DNA from: Tissierella sp.
GTDB taxonomy: Bacteria; Bacillota; Clostridia; Tissierellales; Tissierellaceae
DNA length: 64,000 bases
NCBI RefSeq assembly: GCF_031460495.1
Contig: NZ_JAVKTS010000003.1
Location: forward strand, 372,001-436,000
Direction: 5' to 3'
In this document: one piece after another, positions 18,816 to 28,076 of the stretch
Position numbering within the stretch: the stretch's first letter is position 1
Layout of the letters: the number at the start of each line of letters is the position of its first letter
Translations under genes and position numbers: made by a program
The notes under the pieces: generated by a model
The model's database searches: none
What the model saw: the letters and a program-made list of their open reading frames with translations, nothing else
Told to the model about the DNA's origin: nothing

Positions 18816-19010
18816 TTAATTAACTATTTCAATGCTTTTTATCTCATTCTCATAAATCTCATATATTTTCTTGTTAACTTGAAGGTCTATGCTAGGTATC
18901 TCTGGATCATTATCAATTGCTTTAATATATTCTATACATTTGCCTTGAAATATTTCCCCATCCTTTAGAGTAACCTTTATTTTCTTGCCATTATAATCAG
19001 ACAATCTCAT
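18816..19010 (-). CDS. Small Sm-like (LSM) domain protein
   Basis: A 64-residue protein starting MRLSDYNGKKIKVTLKDGEIFQGKCIEYIK and ending EIYENEIKSIEIVN. The pattern of short beta strands (KKIKVTLKDG, then a closing IYENEIKSIEI) resembles the Sm/LSM fold found in small clostridial proteins. Its ligand is unknown. The ribosome site AAGGAG precedes the ATG. It stands alone between flotillin and a decayed gene. Confidence 0.75.
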   Translation of the reverse strand: MRLSDYNGKKIKVTLKDGEIFQGKCIEYIKAIDNDPEIPSIDLQVNKKIYEIYENEIKSIEIVN

Positions 19011-19101
19011 TTTTTCAGCTCCTTTTTTATTGGTTCCATCAATTAATTTATTTTAACTAACTTACCTTCATTATCTCATATTTCTCTTGCTTTGCAAATA
19101 T

Positions 19102-19132
19102 GAAAAAACCTCTGAAGTTCCCTTCAGAAGTT
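19102..19132 (-). terminator. Intrinsic terminator
   Basis: The stem aacctctgaag / cttcagaagtt (19107-19117 with 19122-19132, one G-U pair) is followed on the minus strand by six T residues. It lies seven bases beyond the stop of the 49-codon ORF at 19139-19288. Confidence 0.82.
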
Positions 19133-19138
19133 AGTTTG

Positions 19139-19288
19139 CTACATCATACCTCCCATTCCACCCATACTGGTAATACTTTTACAGTTCCTAAGTTGTACTG
19201 TGCTTGCAGATGCAAACGCCTTTTTAGAAAAAACAATTCCTTGAATTGCTACTAAAGCTACTACTGGGAAACACTTCTTGGTGGCCAT
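19139..19288 (-). CDS. Possible 49-aa peptide with GroEL-like Gly/Met tail
   Basis: An ATG-initiated ORF of 49 codons. The N-terminus is a basic start plus a hydrophobic stretch (KKCFPVVALVAIQGIVFSKK) with an AFASA-like possible signal cleavage point. The last eight residues are MGGMGGMM, matching the end of GroEL in this window; the last 27 bases differ at only two positions. An intrinsic terminator follows directly. Against it: no proper ribosome site (TCTAGG touches the ATG), and a weak hairpin plus T-run at 19225-19248 lies inside. It may be a real peptide, a relic, or the untranslated tail of the upstream pseudogene. Confidence 0.3.
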   Translation of the reverse strand: MATKKCFPVVALVAIQGIVFSKKAFASASTVQLRNCKSITSMGGMGGMM

Positions 19289-19328
19289 CCTAGATAATCA
19301 ATATATCTAGGGGCAGAGTCGCACCAGA
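19271..19328 (-). ncRNA. Possible structured RNA hairpin
   Basis: On the minus strand TGGTG, GCC and CCTAGATA pair with TATCTAGG, GGC and CACCA, leaving a one-sided internal loop CGACTCT and a short AT bulge. The long interrupted hairpin lies between the decayed deacetylase and the 49-codon ORF. It matches no riboswitch class I know. A functional RNA is a guess. Confidence 0.25.
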
Positions 19329-19336
19329 TTTTGTAT

Positions 19337-20141
19337 TTATTTGCCTTGTATTATATAAAGATTTTTTAGCTGAGATAAATATACGAATTCAATTTCCTGT
19401 TCTTTTAACTTCTTAGACATCTTATCTATGGTCTCTACAGTAATTTTACCACCTTGCCCACCAACATGGCCAATTCCTATAGCATATCCTTTATCTAATG
19501 CTATTTTACCAAGTTCACTCATAGCCTTCGATATGTAATATCCCGTTCTTTCATTATCCAAAAAAACATTTCTCTGGAAATATACTACTTCTAACTCTTT
19601 GCTTAATTCCGCAGCAACCTTAGATTCTTCAGTTTTGCTATTAAAAAAATATAGATTTTTTTCCTTTACAATATTTATAATTTCCCTCATAATTACTTCA
19701 TCCTTCATAATCTTAGATCCCATATGGTTATTTATTCCCTTGCCCCACGGTAGTTGCTCCAAAGCATCCTGGACAATCTTTCTAACTTCATCATTGCAGA
19801 AATTAGCTCTTATGGATCTAGGTCCTAGCCATTTTGGATTACCTCTTTCAGGTTCCATTGGTAAATGTAGTATTATTTCCATCCCAGCATCATAAGCTTT
19901 TTTTGCATCAATCTCACTATATTCTAAAAATGGCATTACAGCTGCATATCTAGCTTAGTCAGATCATCTATTCCTTCTCCATTATTTCCTAAATCATCTA
20001 TTACTATGGCAATATATCCTTTAGAAGTAGTATTAGTTACAATAGATCTTTCTGCAAAAATAAATCTAAAAATAAGAAAAATTGTAATAATAAGTGCTAG
20101 AAAAAAATTATTAGTGTCCGTTTATTTATAATAATAAGCAT
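19337..20141 (-). pseudogene. Divergent polysaccharide deacetylase (YibQ family), frameshifted
   Basis: The intact gene would begin at the ATG at 20141, six bases after GGAGGAGG, with a signal-anchor-like N-terminus. The frame stops at a TAG after 14 codons; adding one T to a seven-T run restores a frame reading IAIVIDDLGNNGEGIDDLTKLD, the start of the PF04748 domain. A second break near 19955, apparently a loss of about 10 bases, shifts to the frame MPFLEYSEIDAKKAYDAG..., open to 19337. The 199-residue remainder keeps LHLPMEP, NNHMGSK and IGIGHVGG. Two breaks argue for true decay; the first lies in a homopolymer and could be a sequencing error. Confidence 0.8.
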
Positions 20142-20295
20142 AAAAAACCTCCTCCTTAAATTATTATCATACAATTCATATATTAATATATGAACTGTTT
20201 TTTTATTATATTAAAGAATAATGGGTCTCCTCCATATAAAAATATACTGTGCCATTCCATCTAAAAATGAATATACTACTTATGAGGTGATATAA

Positions 20296-20541
20296 GTGAT
20301 AAGTTCTTCCAATATAGACCCAGATACATTAGTACTTTTTGGTTCTCTTATTTCTGTTTTAATATCTCAAAATCTAAGTAATGATGAGATTAATGTATTA
20401 GGAAATATTTTTGCACAAATTGGTGCTAGCCTACTTACTAAAGCCGCTCAGCAACAAAGTTTACAATCTAAAGAAGAGCTTAAAAAGCAAGTAGCCGATA
20501 TGGAACAACAACTTGAAAATTTAAAACGCCAATTCTGTTAA
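20296..20541 (+). CDS. Small hypothetical protein, possibly DUF6774-like
   Basis: An 81-residue protein starting at GTG, preceded by GAGGTGATATAA. The pattern DPDTLVLFGSLISVLISQNLSNDEINVLGNIFAQIGASLL resembles small clostridial proteins (DUF6774-like) of unknown function. A C-terminal coiled coil (SKEELKKQVADMEQQLENLKRQ) suggests oligomers. It is a lone plus-strand gene, and its function is unknown. Confidence 0.78.
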   Translation: MISSSNIDPDTLVLFGSLISVLISQNLSNDEINVLGNIFAQIGASLLTKAAQQQSLQSKEELKKQVADMEQQLENLKRQFC

Positions 20542-20729
20542 ATGTCACTAATAGTATTTTTCAGTTTCTTATTTATTTTTAGTCTTCTATTTTAAACTCT
20601 TAAATTCTATTAGAAGTACAATTTACTATTCTCCCTCCATACTTTAATTTTATTTTTCTTTGTATCACAAGTATCCACATACTAATATAATGTAATATAA
20701 GCTATATATAATCTTAACAAGCATTGATT

Positions 20730-20876
20730 ATGTATACAAGCATACAAGAGGATGTCCATGAGTTTTAAGGTGGTACAATTTTAGCAGAAGAATGTCATAA
20801 TGGACACAACCTTCATTTGACTGGGGTTACTGGTGAGTCAATCTTCACTTCTGATGGTTGCCATGGACTGATATAG
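20730..20876 (+). pseudogene. YmaF family protein relic
   Basis: One reading frame of 49 codons carries the YmaF pattern: DVHEF, then GGTILAEECHNGHN, LHLTGVTGESI and a final SDGCHG. YmaF proteins repeat such HxHxF and HNHxxxGVTGE motifs over more than 100 residues. Here the frame is broken by TAA at 20766-20768 right after DVHEF and ends at TAG 20874-20876. It is a truncated relic of a small His-rich protein often linked with spore formers. The rest of 20542-21017 holds only AT-rich sequence and the groEL terminator. Confidence 0.6.
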
Positions 20877-20903
20877 ATTAATCTGTGGTTATACTATTTA
20901 AAA

Positions 20904-20943
20904 AGAGGCTTCACATAAGTTTATAAACTTATGTGAAGCCTCT
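20904..20943 (-). terminator. Terminator of groESL
   Basis: A perfect 40-base palindrome (agaggcttcac... with ...gtgaagcctct) is followed by TTTTTAAATA on the minus strand. It lies about 75 bases after the groEL stop codon. Confidence 0.85.
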
Positions 20944-21017
20944 ATGTTTGTATCTTGCCTACATAATGACAACAAATCAATATTCTACCTAGTGACCATA
21001 ATGGATATAGGGTTTTA

Positions 21018-22655
<1,638 letters not shown>

Positions 22656-22686
22656 TTATATCCACTCCCTTTTAAAATTCACTATT

Positions 22687-22968
22687 CTACTCTACTACTG
22701 CTAAAATATCTGCTAATTTTAATATAGTTAATTCATCACCATCAACTTTAATTTCTGTTCCAGCATATTTTGAGAATATTATTTTATCCCCAACTTTGAT
22801 TTGATCATTTTTCTTTTCATCATTTGTAATGTCAGCTCCAATAGCTACAACTTCAGCCATTTGTGGCTGCTCTTTAGCTGAACTTGGTAAAACTATACCA
22901 GATTTTGTTTTTTCCTCTACTTCTACTTTTTTAATAACAACCCTATCTCCTAATGGTTTTAGATTCAT
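22687..22968 (-). CDS. groS: Co-chaperonin GroES
   Basis: The 93-residue lid of the GroEL chamber. The start MNLKPLGDRVVIKKVEVEEKTKSGIVLP contains the conserved N-terminus and mobile loop. IKVGDKIIFSKYAGTEIKVDGDELTILKLADILAVVE is the conserved C-terminal half. It is the first gene of the groESL operon. Confidence 0.99.
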   Translation of the reverse strand: MNLKPLGDRVVIKKVEVEEKTKSGIVLPSSAKEQPQMAEVVAIGADITNDEKKNDQIKVGDKIIFSKYAGTEIKVDGDELTILKLADILAVVE

Positions 22969-23013
22969 AATGGTACTACCTCCTTATATTTGTACTAATT
23001 ATTAATCATATTA

Positions 23014-23040
23014 TTAGCACTCTCTATCTTTGAGTGCTAA
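23014..23040 (-). promoter_or_regulatory. CIRCE operator (HrcA binding site)
   Basis: A perfect consensus inverted repeat TTAGCACTC-N9-GAGTGCTAA lies 46 bases upstream of the groES start. HrcA binds CIRCE and represses groESL in the absence of heat stress (known for Firmicutes). Confidence 0.97.
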
Positions 23041-23054
23041 TCCTTACAATATAT

Positions 23055-23083
23055 ATGTTACTTAAAATAAAATTCCAAATCAA
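23055..23083 (-). promoter_or_regulatory. groESL promoter
   Basis: On the minus strand TTGATT (23078-23083), a 17-base spacer, and TAACAT (23055-23060) form a SigA-type promoter. The expected start of transcription is just before the CIRCE element, as usual for HrcA-controlled operons. Confidence 0.65.
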
Positions 23084-23169
23084 GTCCCAAATATCCTTGT
23101 ATTTAACTATTATTTGTCAATATGTGGATTTATATCCATTTATCTCGTTTTCTCTTGAATTTACTCTAC

Positions 23170-23865
23170 TCATTTTATGAAACTCGCTATATTTACTAAT
23201 ATATAGTAAATTATGGGGATAAAGACTGCTGGAAGCATATTTCCTACCTTAATTTTCTTTATACCTAATATATTAATCCCTATGCCCATAATAAGTATAC
23301 CACCTACAGCTGACATCTCTGTAATTACTTCAGGAGTTAATAAATCTTTAACTGTATTGGCCAATAATGTAATTATTCCTTGATATAAAAATACTGGAAT
23401 TGCTGAAAATGCCACCCCTATTCCTAAGGTAGAAGCGAATATTATTGCTGATATACCATCAAGAATGGATTTTGCAAATAAAGTCTCATGATTCCCTTGA
23501 ATTCCTGACTCTAGAGATCCAACTATTGCCATAGCTCCCACACAATAAACTAATGAAGCTGTAACAAATCCTTTTGAAAAATTACTATCCTTAGCTCCAA
23601 ATTTACTTTGTAAGGAATTACCTAGATCATCAAGTTTCTTCTCTATTTTCATGGCTTCACCTATTATACTTCCCACTACAATACTAGCTATTACTATAAT
23701 AATATTTTCAGACTTGATTCCACCCATTATTCCAATGACAATTACTGCAAGTCCGATACCATCCATTATTGTGTGCTTGTATTCATCTTTTATACCCTTT
23801 TTTATACCTATACCTAATAATGCTCCTGCTATAATTGATAAAGCATTCACTATTGTTCCTAACAT
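23170..23865 (-). CDS. DUF554 family membrane protein
   Basis: A roughly 231-residue protein of the YdfK/YqgA (DUF554) family: MLGTIVNALSIIAGALLGI at the N-terminus, MDGIGLAVIVIGIMGGI, and VGAMAIVGSLESGIQGNHETLFAKSILDG are the family signatures. About seven hydrophobic segments are present. I place the start at the ATG at 23865, with AGGGGGTGG seven bases upstream; GTG at 23874 overlaps that site. Function in the family is not established. It is a single gene. Confidence 0.88.
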   Translation of the reverse strand: MLGTIVNALSIIAGALLGIGIKKGIKDEYKHTIMDGIGLAVIVIGIMGGIKSENIIIVIASIVVGSIIGEAMKIEKKLDDLGNSLQSKFGAKDSNFSKGFVTASLVYCVGAMAIVGSLESGIQGNHETLFAKSILDGISAIIFASTLGIGVAFSAIPVFLYQGIITLLANTVKDLLTPEVITEMSAVGGILIMGIGINILGIKKIKVGNMLPAVFIPIIYYILVNIASFIK

Positions 23866-24072
23866 GAAATCCACCCCCTAAATCAATTATCAATTAACAG
23901 TTAGCTATTAACAATTAGAACATTAAAAAATTATAAATCATCTTATCTATAATTGTTCTTTGTTATCTTTATAAGAATACACTATTTTATCCAAACTTTC
24001 CACATAAAAATGGAATCCCTTCCAAGAATTCCATTCTTAAGTCTTATTATTTTATTTGTTATTTGTTAATCG

Positions 24073-26265
24073 TTAATTGTATTCCGGATAAGGTATGTCT
24101 CCCTTACCTTCCCTTATAAAGGAATTTGTCCATTCTGGCATAGACGGATGTTTGTCTTCCTTAATTAATTCTTGCCATTTTTCATCAGTTAATCTCTCAT
24201 TTGATATAAACTCATGATAGCTAAATACAGCACCTCTTGTAAGATATAACTTTCCTCCTATTGGTACCACTACATACATTTCATAAGCTGGCCCTACTCC
24301 TGCCTCCATATATCCAGCTTCACTATATTGGTTGGGTGCTATAGTATGGAAATCTGCTATGACTGCCATATTCTTATCTGTCTCTGATGTTATCTCAAAC
24401 CAACGAAGATATTCTCCTTCAGCTGCTGCAAAGGAAGCCGTTAAACCTTCTAATATGCCTCCATATATTTGAATTCTTTCATATTCTTCTCTAGTCAACT
24501 CTTCATTTTTCAGCTCTTTAACTGAGCAGTTTATCAAGAATTCTAATAAATTTTCGAATTGTTCCATTTTATCATCTATGGTTTCTATGGTTAATCCTCT
24601 AGCTGATAGGTTTTTTCTAGAGAATTTAGTTAGCCAAAGTAGCTTTTCATAGACTTCTATATTAGGTTCTACATAGCCTACTAGCTCTTTGAAACCTTCC
24701 CCACCCATTTCTGCAGCTGATTGCTTGCCATAGAGGATAGTATCATGCTTTAGCTCTGACCAAGACCCTAAGGCTGTATTTAAATCCTTATCTATCCAAG
24801 CTTCATTTGTCATAAAAGATGGGTATCCATCTCCAAAAGGCTCTATAAATCCTAGTAAAGTCCACATCCATCCCTGATACATATTCCCCATCCATTGTTT
24901 TTCTGTGAGTTTTCCAAACCTATCCTTTAGTTTATCAAGTTCAATAGGGTAATCTTCCCAATGCTTATTTTCTTCTTTATTTAATTGAATTTCTTTTGCC
25001 CTATCAGATCCCAGGACTGCCATTACATCTAGACCTGATGGTACTGGTCTTTTAATTGGTTCCACTAGTTCTTGAATTATTTCAGCATCCATGACATATC
25101 TTTGACCCATAAACCTAAATTGTTTCCCTACTGGAGTAGTTACTGATGTATATTTTGCTTGTATTCGTGGTTCTGGTAGTTTATCTGCCTCTTCATAAAA
25201 TTCATCTAATTTTTTCTCATCATTTAATTTATTTAAATCAGGAGTTTTGCCATATACTTTAACCAACAGTTCTCCATATTGATAAATACTCAAATCATCA
25301 GAACATCCTACAAAGAAATTAGTTGGTTCATATATATTCTCCCATTTACCATAGCTTTCCTTATCTGCATATAGACTATAAGTTATTAATAATGCTTGTA
25401 ATGTCTGTTCTATATTTCTTTCTTCTCCTTGAAAATATAGGGGAAATGGAGCTTGACCATACCACATCATAGTTCTAAAATACCTTCCAAAATCTTCAGA
25501 CCTAGTATAATGTCCTCTCACAGTAAATTGACTATAATCTAAGTCATAGGGAAAAAGACTAGATTTTTCAAATCCAGAGTGAACTTTTATCTTTTCCAAT
25601 TCTTCAAGGGCAATTTTTTTCGCCTCTTCTGGAACATTATTAGGAAGTTCTTTTTCCAAAGAAAGCTGTGCTATAGAAAAATATGCAATATTCTTAAGTT
25701 GGATTTCTTTCATTTCCTTATTTTCCAACTCATTGTAGATATCGATGGAGTTTATTAACATGCCATCTGTCATTTCTTCTACTAATCCTAATAGCTTATT
25801 ATTTTCCAAGGTTCTCAAGGTATAATCATAGAATATATGATACACCTGTAGCATTGAATCTGTAGTGATAAAGGAAGGAATGTCCTTGTATTCATTGTCC
25901 TCATAAATATAAAATAACTGCTCTTGTTTTGTAGGATTTACCACAAATTTATTTTTAACTAATAGGTCTAATTGTTCCTTAGAAAATTCACCAAATATAT
26001 CTAAGTTTTCAATATTAGATAAGTCTGCATTTACCTCATAGGGCTCTACCATTGCAGTAAACTCTCTTGCTTCAAAGGGAACCCCTATATTTATAAGCCC
26101 TTGGCTAATTTCAATATTGGTTTCTCCTCTATCTTGAGTAATCTTTGGTTCTTTAGTCAGTCCTTCTTTTTCTACTTTATTCACTACTTCCCCTATACAT
26201 CCAGTCATTAAAATACTTATCCCTAGTATTAAAGACACAACCCTATATAACCATCTCTTTTTCAC
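24073..26265 (-). CDS. DUF3160 domain lipoprotein
   Basis: A 730-residue exported lipoprotein with lipobox LMTGC, lipidated Cys at residue 23. The rest matches the DUF3160 pattern: TTDSMLQVYHIFYDYTLRTLE, RGHYTRSEDFGRYFRTMMWYG, ADFHTIAPNQYSEAG and GPAYEMYVVVPIGGKLYLTRGAVFSYHEF. The start is GTG after GAAAGGGTGG. It begins one base after the FG-GAP-like gene, so the two are translationally coupled and likely act together outside the membrane. Biochemical function is unknown. Conserved Trp/Tyr/His clusters hint at ligand or carbohydrate binding (inference). Confidence 0.88.
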   Translation of the reverse strand: MKKRWLYRVVSLILGISILMTGCIGEVVNKVEKEGLTKEPKITQDRGETNIEISQGLINIGVPFEAREFTAMVEPYEVNADLSNIENLDIFGEFSKEQLDLLVKNKFVVNPTKQEQLFYIYEDNEYKDIPSFITTDSMLQVYHIFYDYTLRTLENNKLLGLVEEMTDGMLINSIDIYNELENKEMKEIQLKNIAYFSIAQLSLEKELPNNVPEEAKKIALEELEKIKVHSGFEKSSLFPYDLDYSQFTVRGHYTRSEDFGRYFRTMMWYGQAPFPLYFQGEERNIEQTLQALLITYSLYADKESYGKWENIYEPTNFFVGCSDDLSIYQYGELLVKVYGKTPDLNKLNDEKKLDEFYEEADKLPEPRIQAKYTSVTTPVGKQFRFMGQRYVMDAEIIQELVEPIKRPVPSGLDVMAVLGSDRAKEIQLNKEENKHWEDYPIELDKLKDRFGKLTEKQWMGNMYQGWMWTLLGFIEPFGDGYPSFMTNEAWIDKDLNTALGSWSELKHDTILYGKQSAAEMGGEGFKELVGYVEPNIEVYEKLLWLTKFSRKNLSARGLTIETIDDKMEQFENLLEFLINCSVKELKNEELTREEYERIQIYGGILEGLTASFAAAEGEYLRWFEITSETDKNMAVIADFHTIAPNQYSEAGYMEAGVGPAYEMYVVVPIGGKLYLTRGAVFSYHEFISNERLTDEKWQELIKEDKHPSMPEWTNSFIREGKGDIPYPEYN

Positions 26266-26266
26266 C

Positions 26267-27019
26267 TTAATCCACCCTTTCTAATAAAAGATTATTATTA
26301 TCTAACCTTATACATCCCCAATAATTGCCTTTTTCTTCTCTAACTTGAACATATATTTCATTATTTTCTATTGATAAGCTATCAATATCTCTATAATCCT
26401 TGGTCTCCAAATACCCTTCAAAACCAAAGCCCTTCCATTTGTAGGAATTGATTATCTTACGATTATCTTCTAGTATTTCAATAGATATTATTTCATCTAC
26501 TCCATCTTCATCTATATCATGAAAGGTATAATCAGTAAAAGGTCTAGATAATCTGGAGCCTCTCCATTTTGGTTGTAAAGCACCCTTTATATAAGAATAT
26601 ATAAAAGGTCTCTTTGCCATAACTTTATGTAATGGTGATTCTTTATATACTCCTATGGATACATCCTCCATGCCATCTCCATCAATATCCCCTATGACTA
26701 TTTTCCATGGCTTTAGTTCAGAATAATCTTTTCTATATATTTCCTTGGCTTCATCCTCCAAAGAATATATTATCACTTCCTTTCCGTATTTTTTCCATCT
26801 TGATCCTATAAGGGTTACTAAGTAATTATTACTATCCTCATTGATCTTCCCTATTGCATATGATTTAATATTTTCTCTCCATGGTAAAGCTATGCTAATT
26901 TCTTCTCCTGAGTCTAGCTGCAACAATAAACCTTGTTTATTTTGTTCAAAAAAGACAAAAGAGAAACTCACAAGAAATATTGATAATATAACTATTAAAG
27001 CTATTTTAAAACACTTCAT
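26267..27019 (-). CDS. Exported FG-GAP/VCBS-like repeat protein
   Basis: About 250 residues with an N-terminal membrane anchor (CFKIALIVILSIFLVSFSFVFF). Calcium-loop repeats IGDIDGDGMEDVSIGV and HDIDEDGVDEIISIE are typical of FG-GAP/integrin-alpha-like beta-propeller blades. The ATG at 27019 follows AGGAGAG and is preferred to an upstream in-frame ATG. It is coupled to the DUF3160 lipoprotein gene. Probably surface-located; its ligand is unknown. Confidence 0.82.
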   Translation of the reverse strand: MKCFKIALIVILSIFLVSFSFVFFEQNKQGLLLQLDSGEEISIALPWRENIKSYAIGKINEDSNNYLVTLIGSRWKKYGKEVIIYSLEDEAKEIYRKDYSELKPWKIVIGDIDGDGMEDVSIGVYKESPLHKVMAKRPFIYSYIKGALQPKWRGSRLSRPFTDYTFHDIDEDGVDEIISIEILEDNRKIINSYKWKGFGFEGYLETKDYRDIDSLSIENNEIYVQVREEKGNYWGCIRLDNNNLLLERVD

Positions 27020-27101
27020 AGAATCTCTCCTAAAATTTTCCATATTTAATTGTAGTATACCATTATTGATATTGGAAAGAGTTACATATTATTTACAATT
27101 T

Positions 27102-27971
27102 TTACTTTCCTATGCCTAATTCCCTTGCATAATAGAATAGATATTGTTGAGCAAAACCCGCTAGGCTACCAAATAATTTAGCTCCATAGGAGCCTATTAG
27201 TTTAACATTGGTTTCTTCTTTTAAGTAGAAATGCTCCATTACCCTTTTAACCCAGACATCTACTGGAAAAGCATCAGCCTTGTTATATGCAAATAATAAT
27301 ATACAGTCACTTACTTTTGGGCCAACTCCTGATAAAGTCATCAAGAGTTCCTTGCCTTCATCCTTTGAAAGTTCAAATGCCTTATTTATATCAAATTCAC
27401 CTTTTGCAATTCTTCTGCTAGTCATTTTGATTCTAATATCTCTAAATCCAACCTTGCAAAGCTCTCTTAGTTCTTCAGATTCAACCTGTGCTAATCTTTC
27501 AGGTGTAGGGAAACTATAATAGCCTTCAGATATCTTTTCACCATAATTTTGTGACATCAATTCTATGGATTTTTTTATCCTTGGGATTTGATTGTTGGCA
27601 GATGTTATAAAGGATATAATCATTTCAAAAGGTTCTTGATTGAGTATCCTAATCCCTTCCCCAAACTCAATAGCTTCAGCCAGTATAGGATCTTTAGATA
27701 ATTCCTCTATTACTAGATCATAATCTCTACCTAGATCAAAATAGTTATACCAGATATTGTTAAAATCCTCAATATTTGTGTTTGAAAGAATAACATCATC
27801 TTTATGCTTTTTTACATTCAGTACTTTTCCATATGCAATGGTGGTATATGAATTATCTTCTTCAACATTCCATCTAAAGGCTTGACCACATTCAAATATA
27901 TGCTTTGGGTCAAAGTGCTTAATATTTCTTAATATTATTTTGTTTTCTTCTTCGACTATATTGTATTTCAT
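27102..27971 (-). CDS. 8-oxoguanine DNA glycosylase (OGG family)
   Basis: A base-excision repair enzyme that removes oxidised guanine and nicks the abasic site. The 289 residues include an OGG_N domain (FECGQAFRWNVEED) and the HhH-GPD domain. The hairpin LSGVGPKVSDCILLFA has the catalytic Lys and PVDVWVKRVM the catalytic Asp, the same spacing as K249/D268 of human OGG1. No FeS cluster cysteines are present, as expected for OGG. AAGGAG precedes the ATG. It is a single gene. Confidence 0.93.
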   Translation of the reverse strand: MKYNIVEEENKIILRNIKHFDPKHIFECGQAFRWNVEEDNSYTTIAYGKVLNVKKHKDDVILSNTNIEDFNNIWYNYFDLGRDYDLVIEELSKDPILAEAIEFGEGIRILNQEPFEMIISFITSANNQIPRIKKSIELMSQNYGEKISEGYYSFPTPERLAQVESEELRELCKVGFRDIRIKMTSRRIAKGEFDINKAFELSKDEGKELLMTLSGVGPKVSDCILLFAYNKADAFPVDVWVKRVMEHFYLKEETNVKLIGSYGAKLFGSLAGFAQQYLFYYARELGIGK

Positions 27972-28046
27972 ACTATTCTCCTTTTATTAAGCAGTTATAT
28001 TAGCCTGCCATATATTATAGCCATAGTTTACCCTATTTTAACATAA

Positions 28047-28070
28047 AAAAACTGGCATAAGCCAGTTTTC
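28047..28070 (-). terminator. Terminator of glutamate dehydrogenase gene
   Basis: An 8-bp stem aaactggc / gccagttt with loop ataa is followed by seven T residues on the minus strand, within 10 bases of the stop codon. Confidence 0.88.
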
Positions 28071-28076
28071 TTTATA

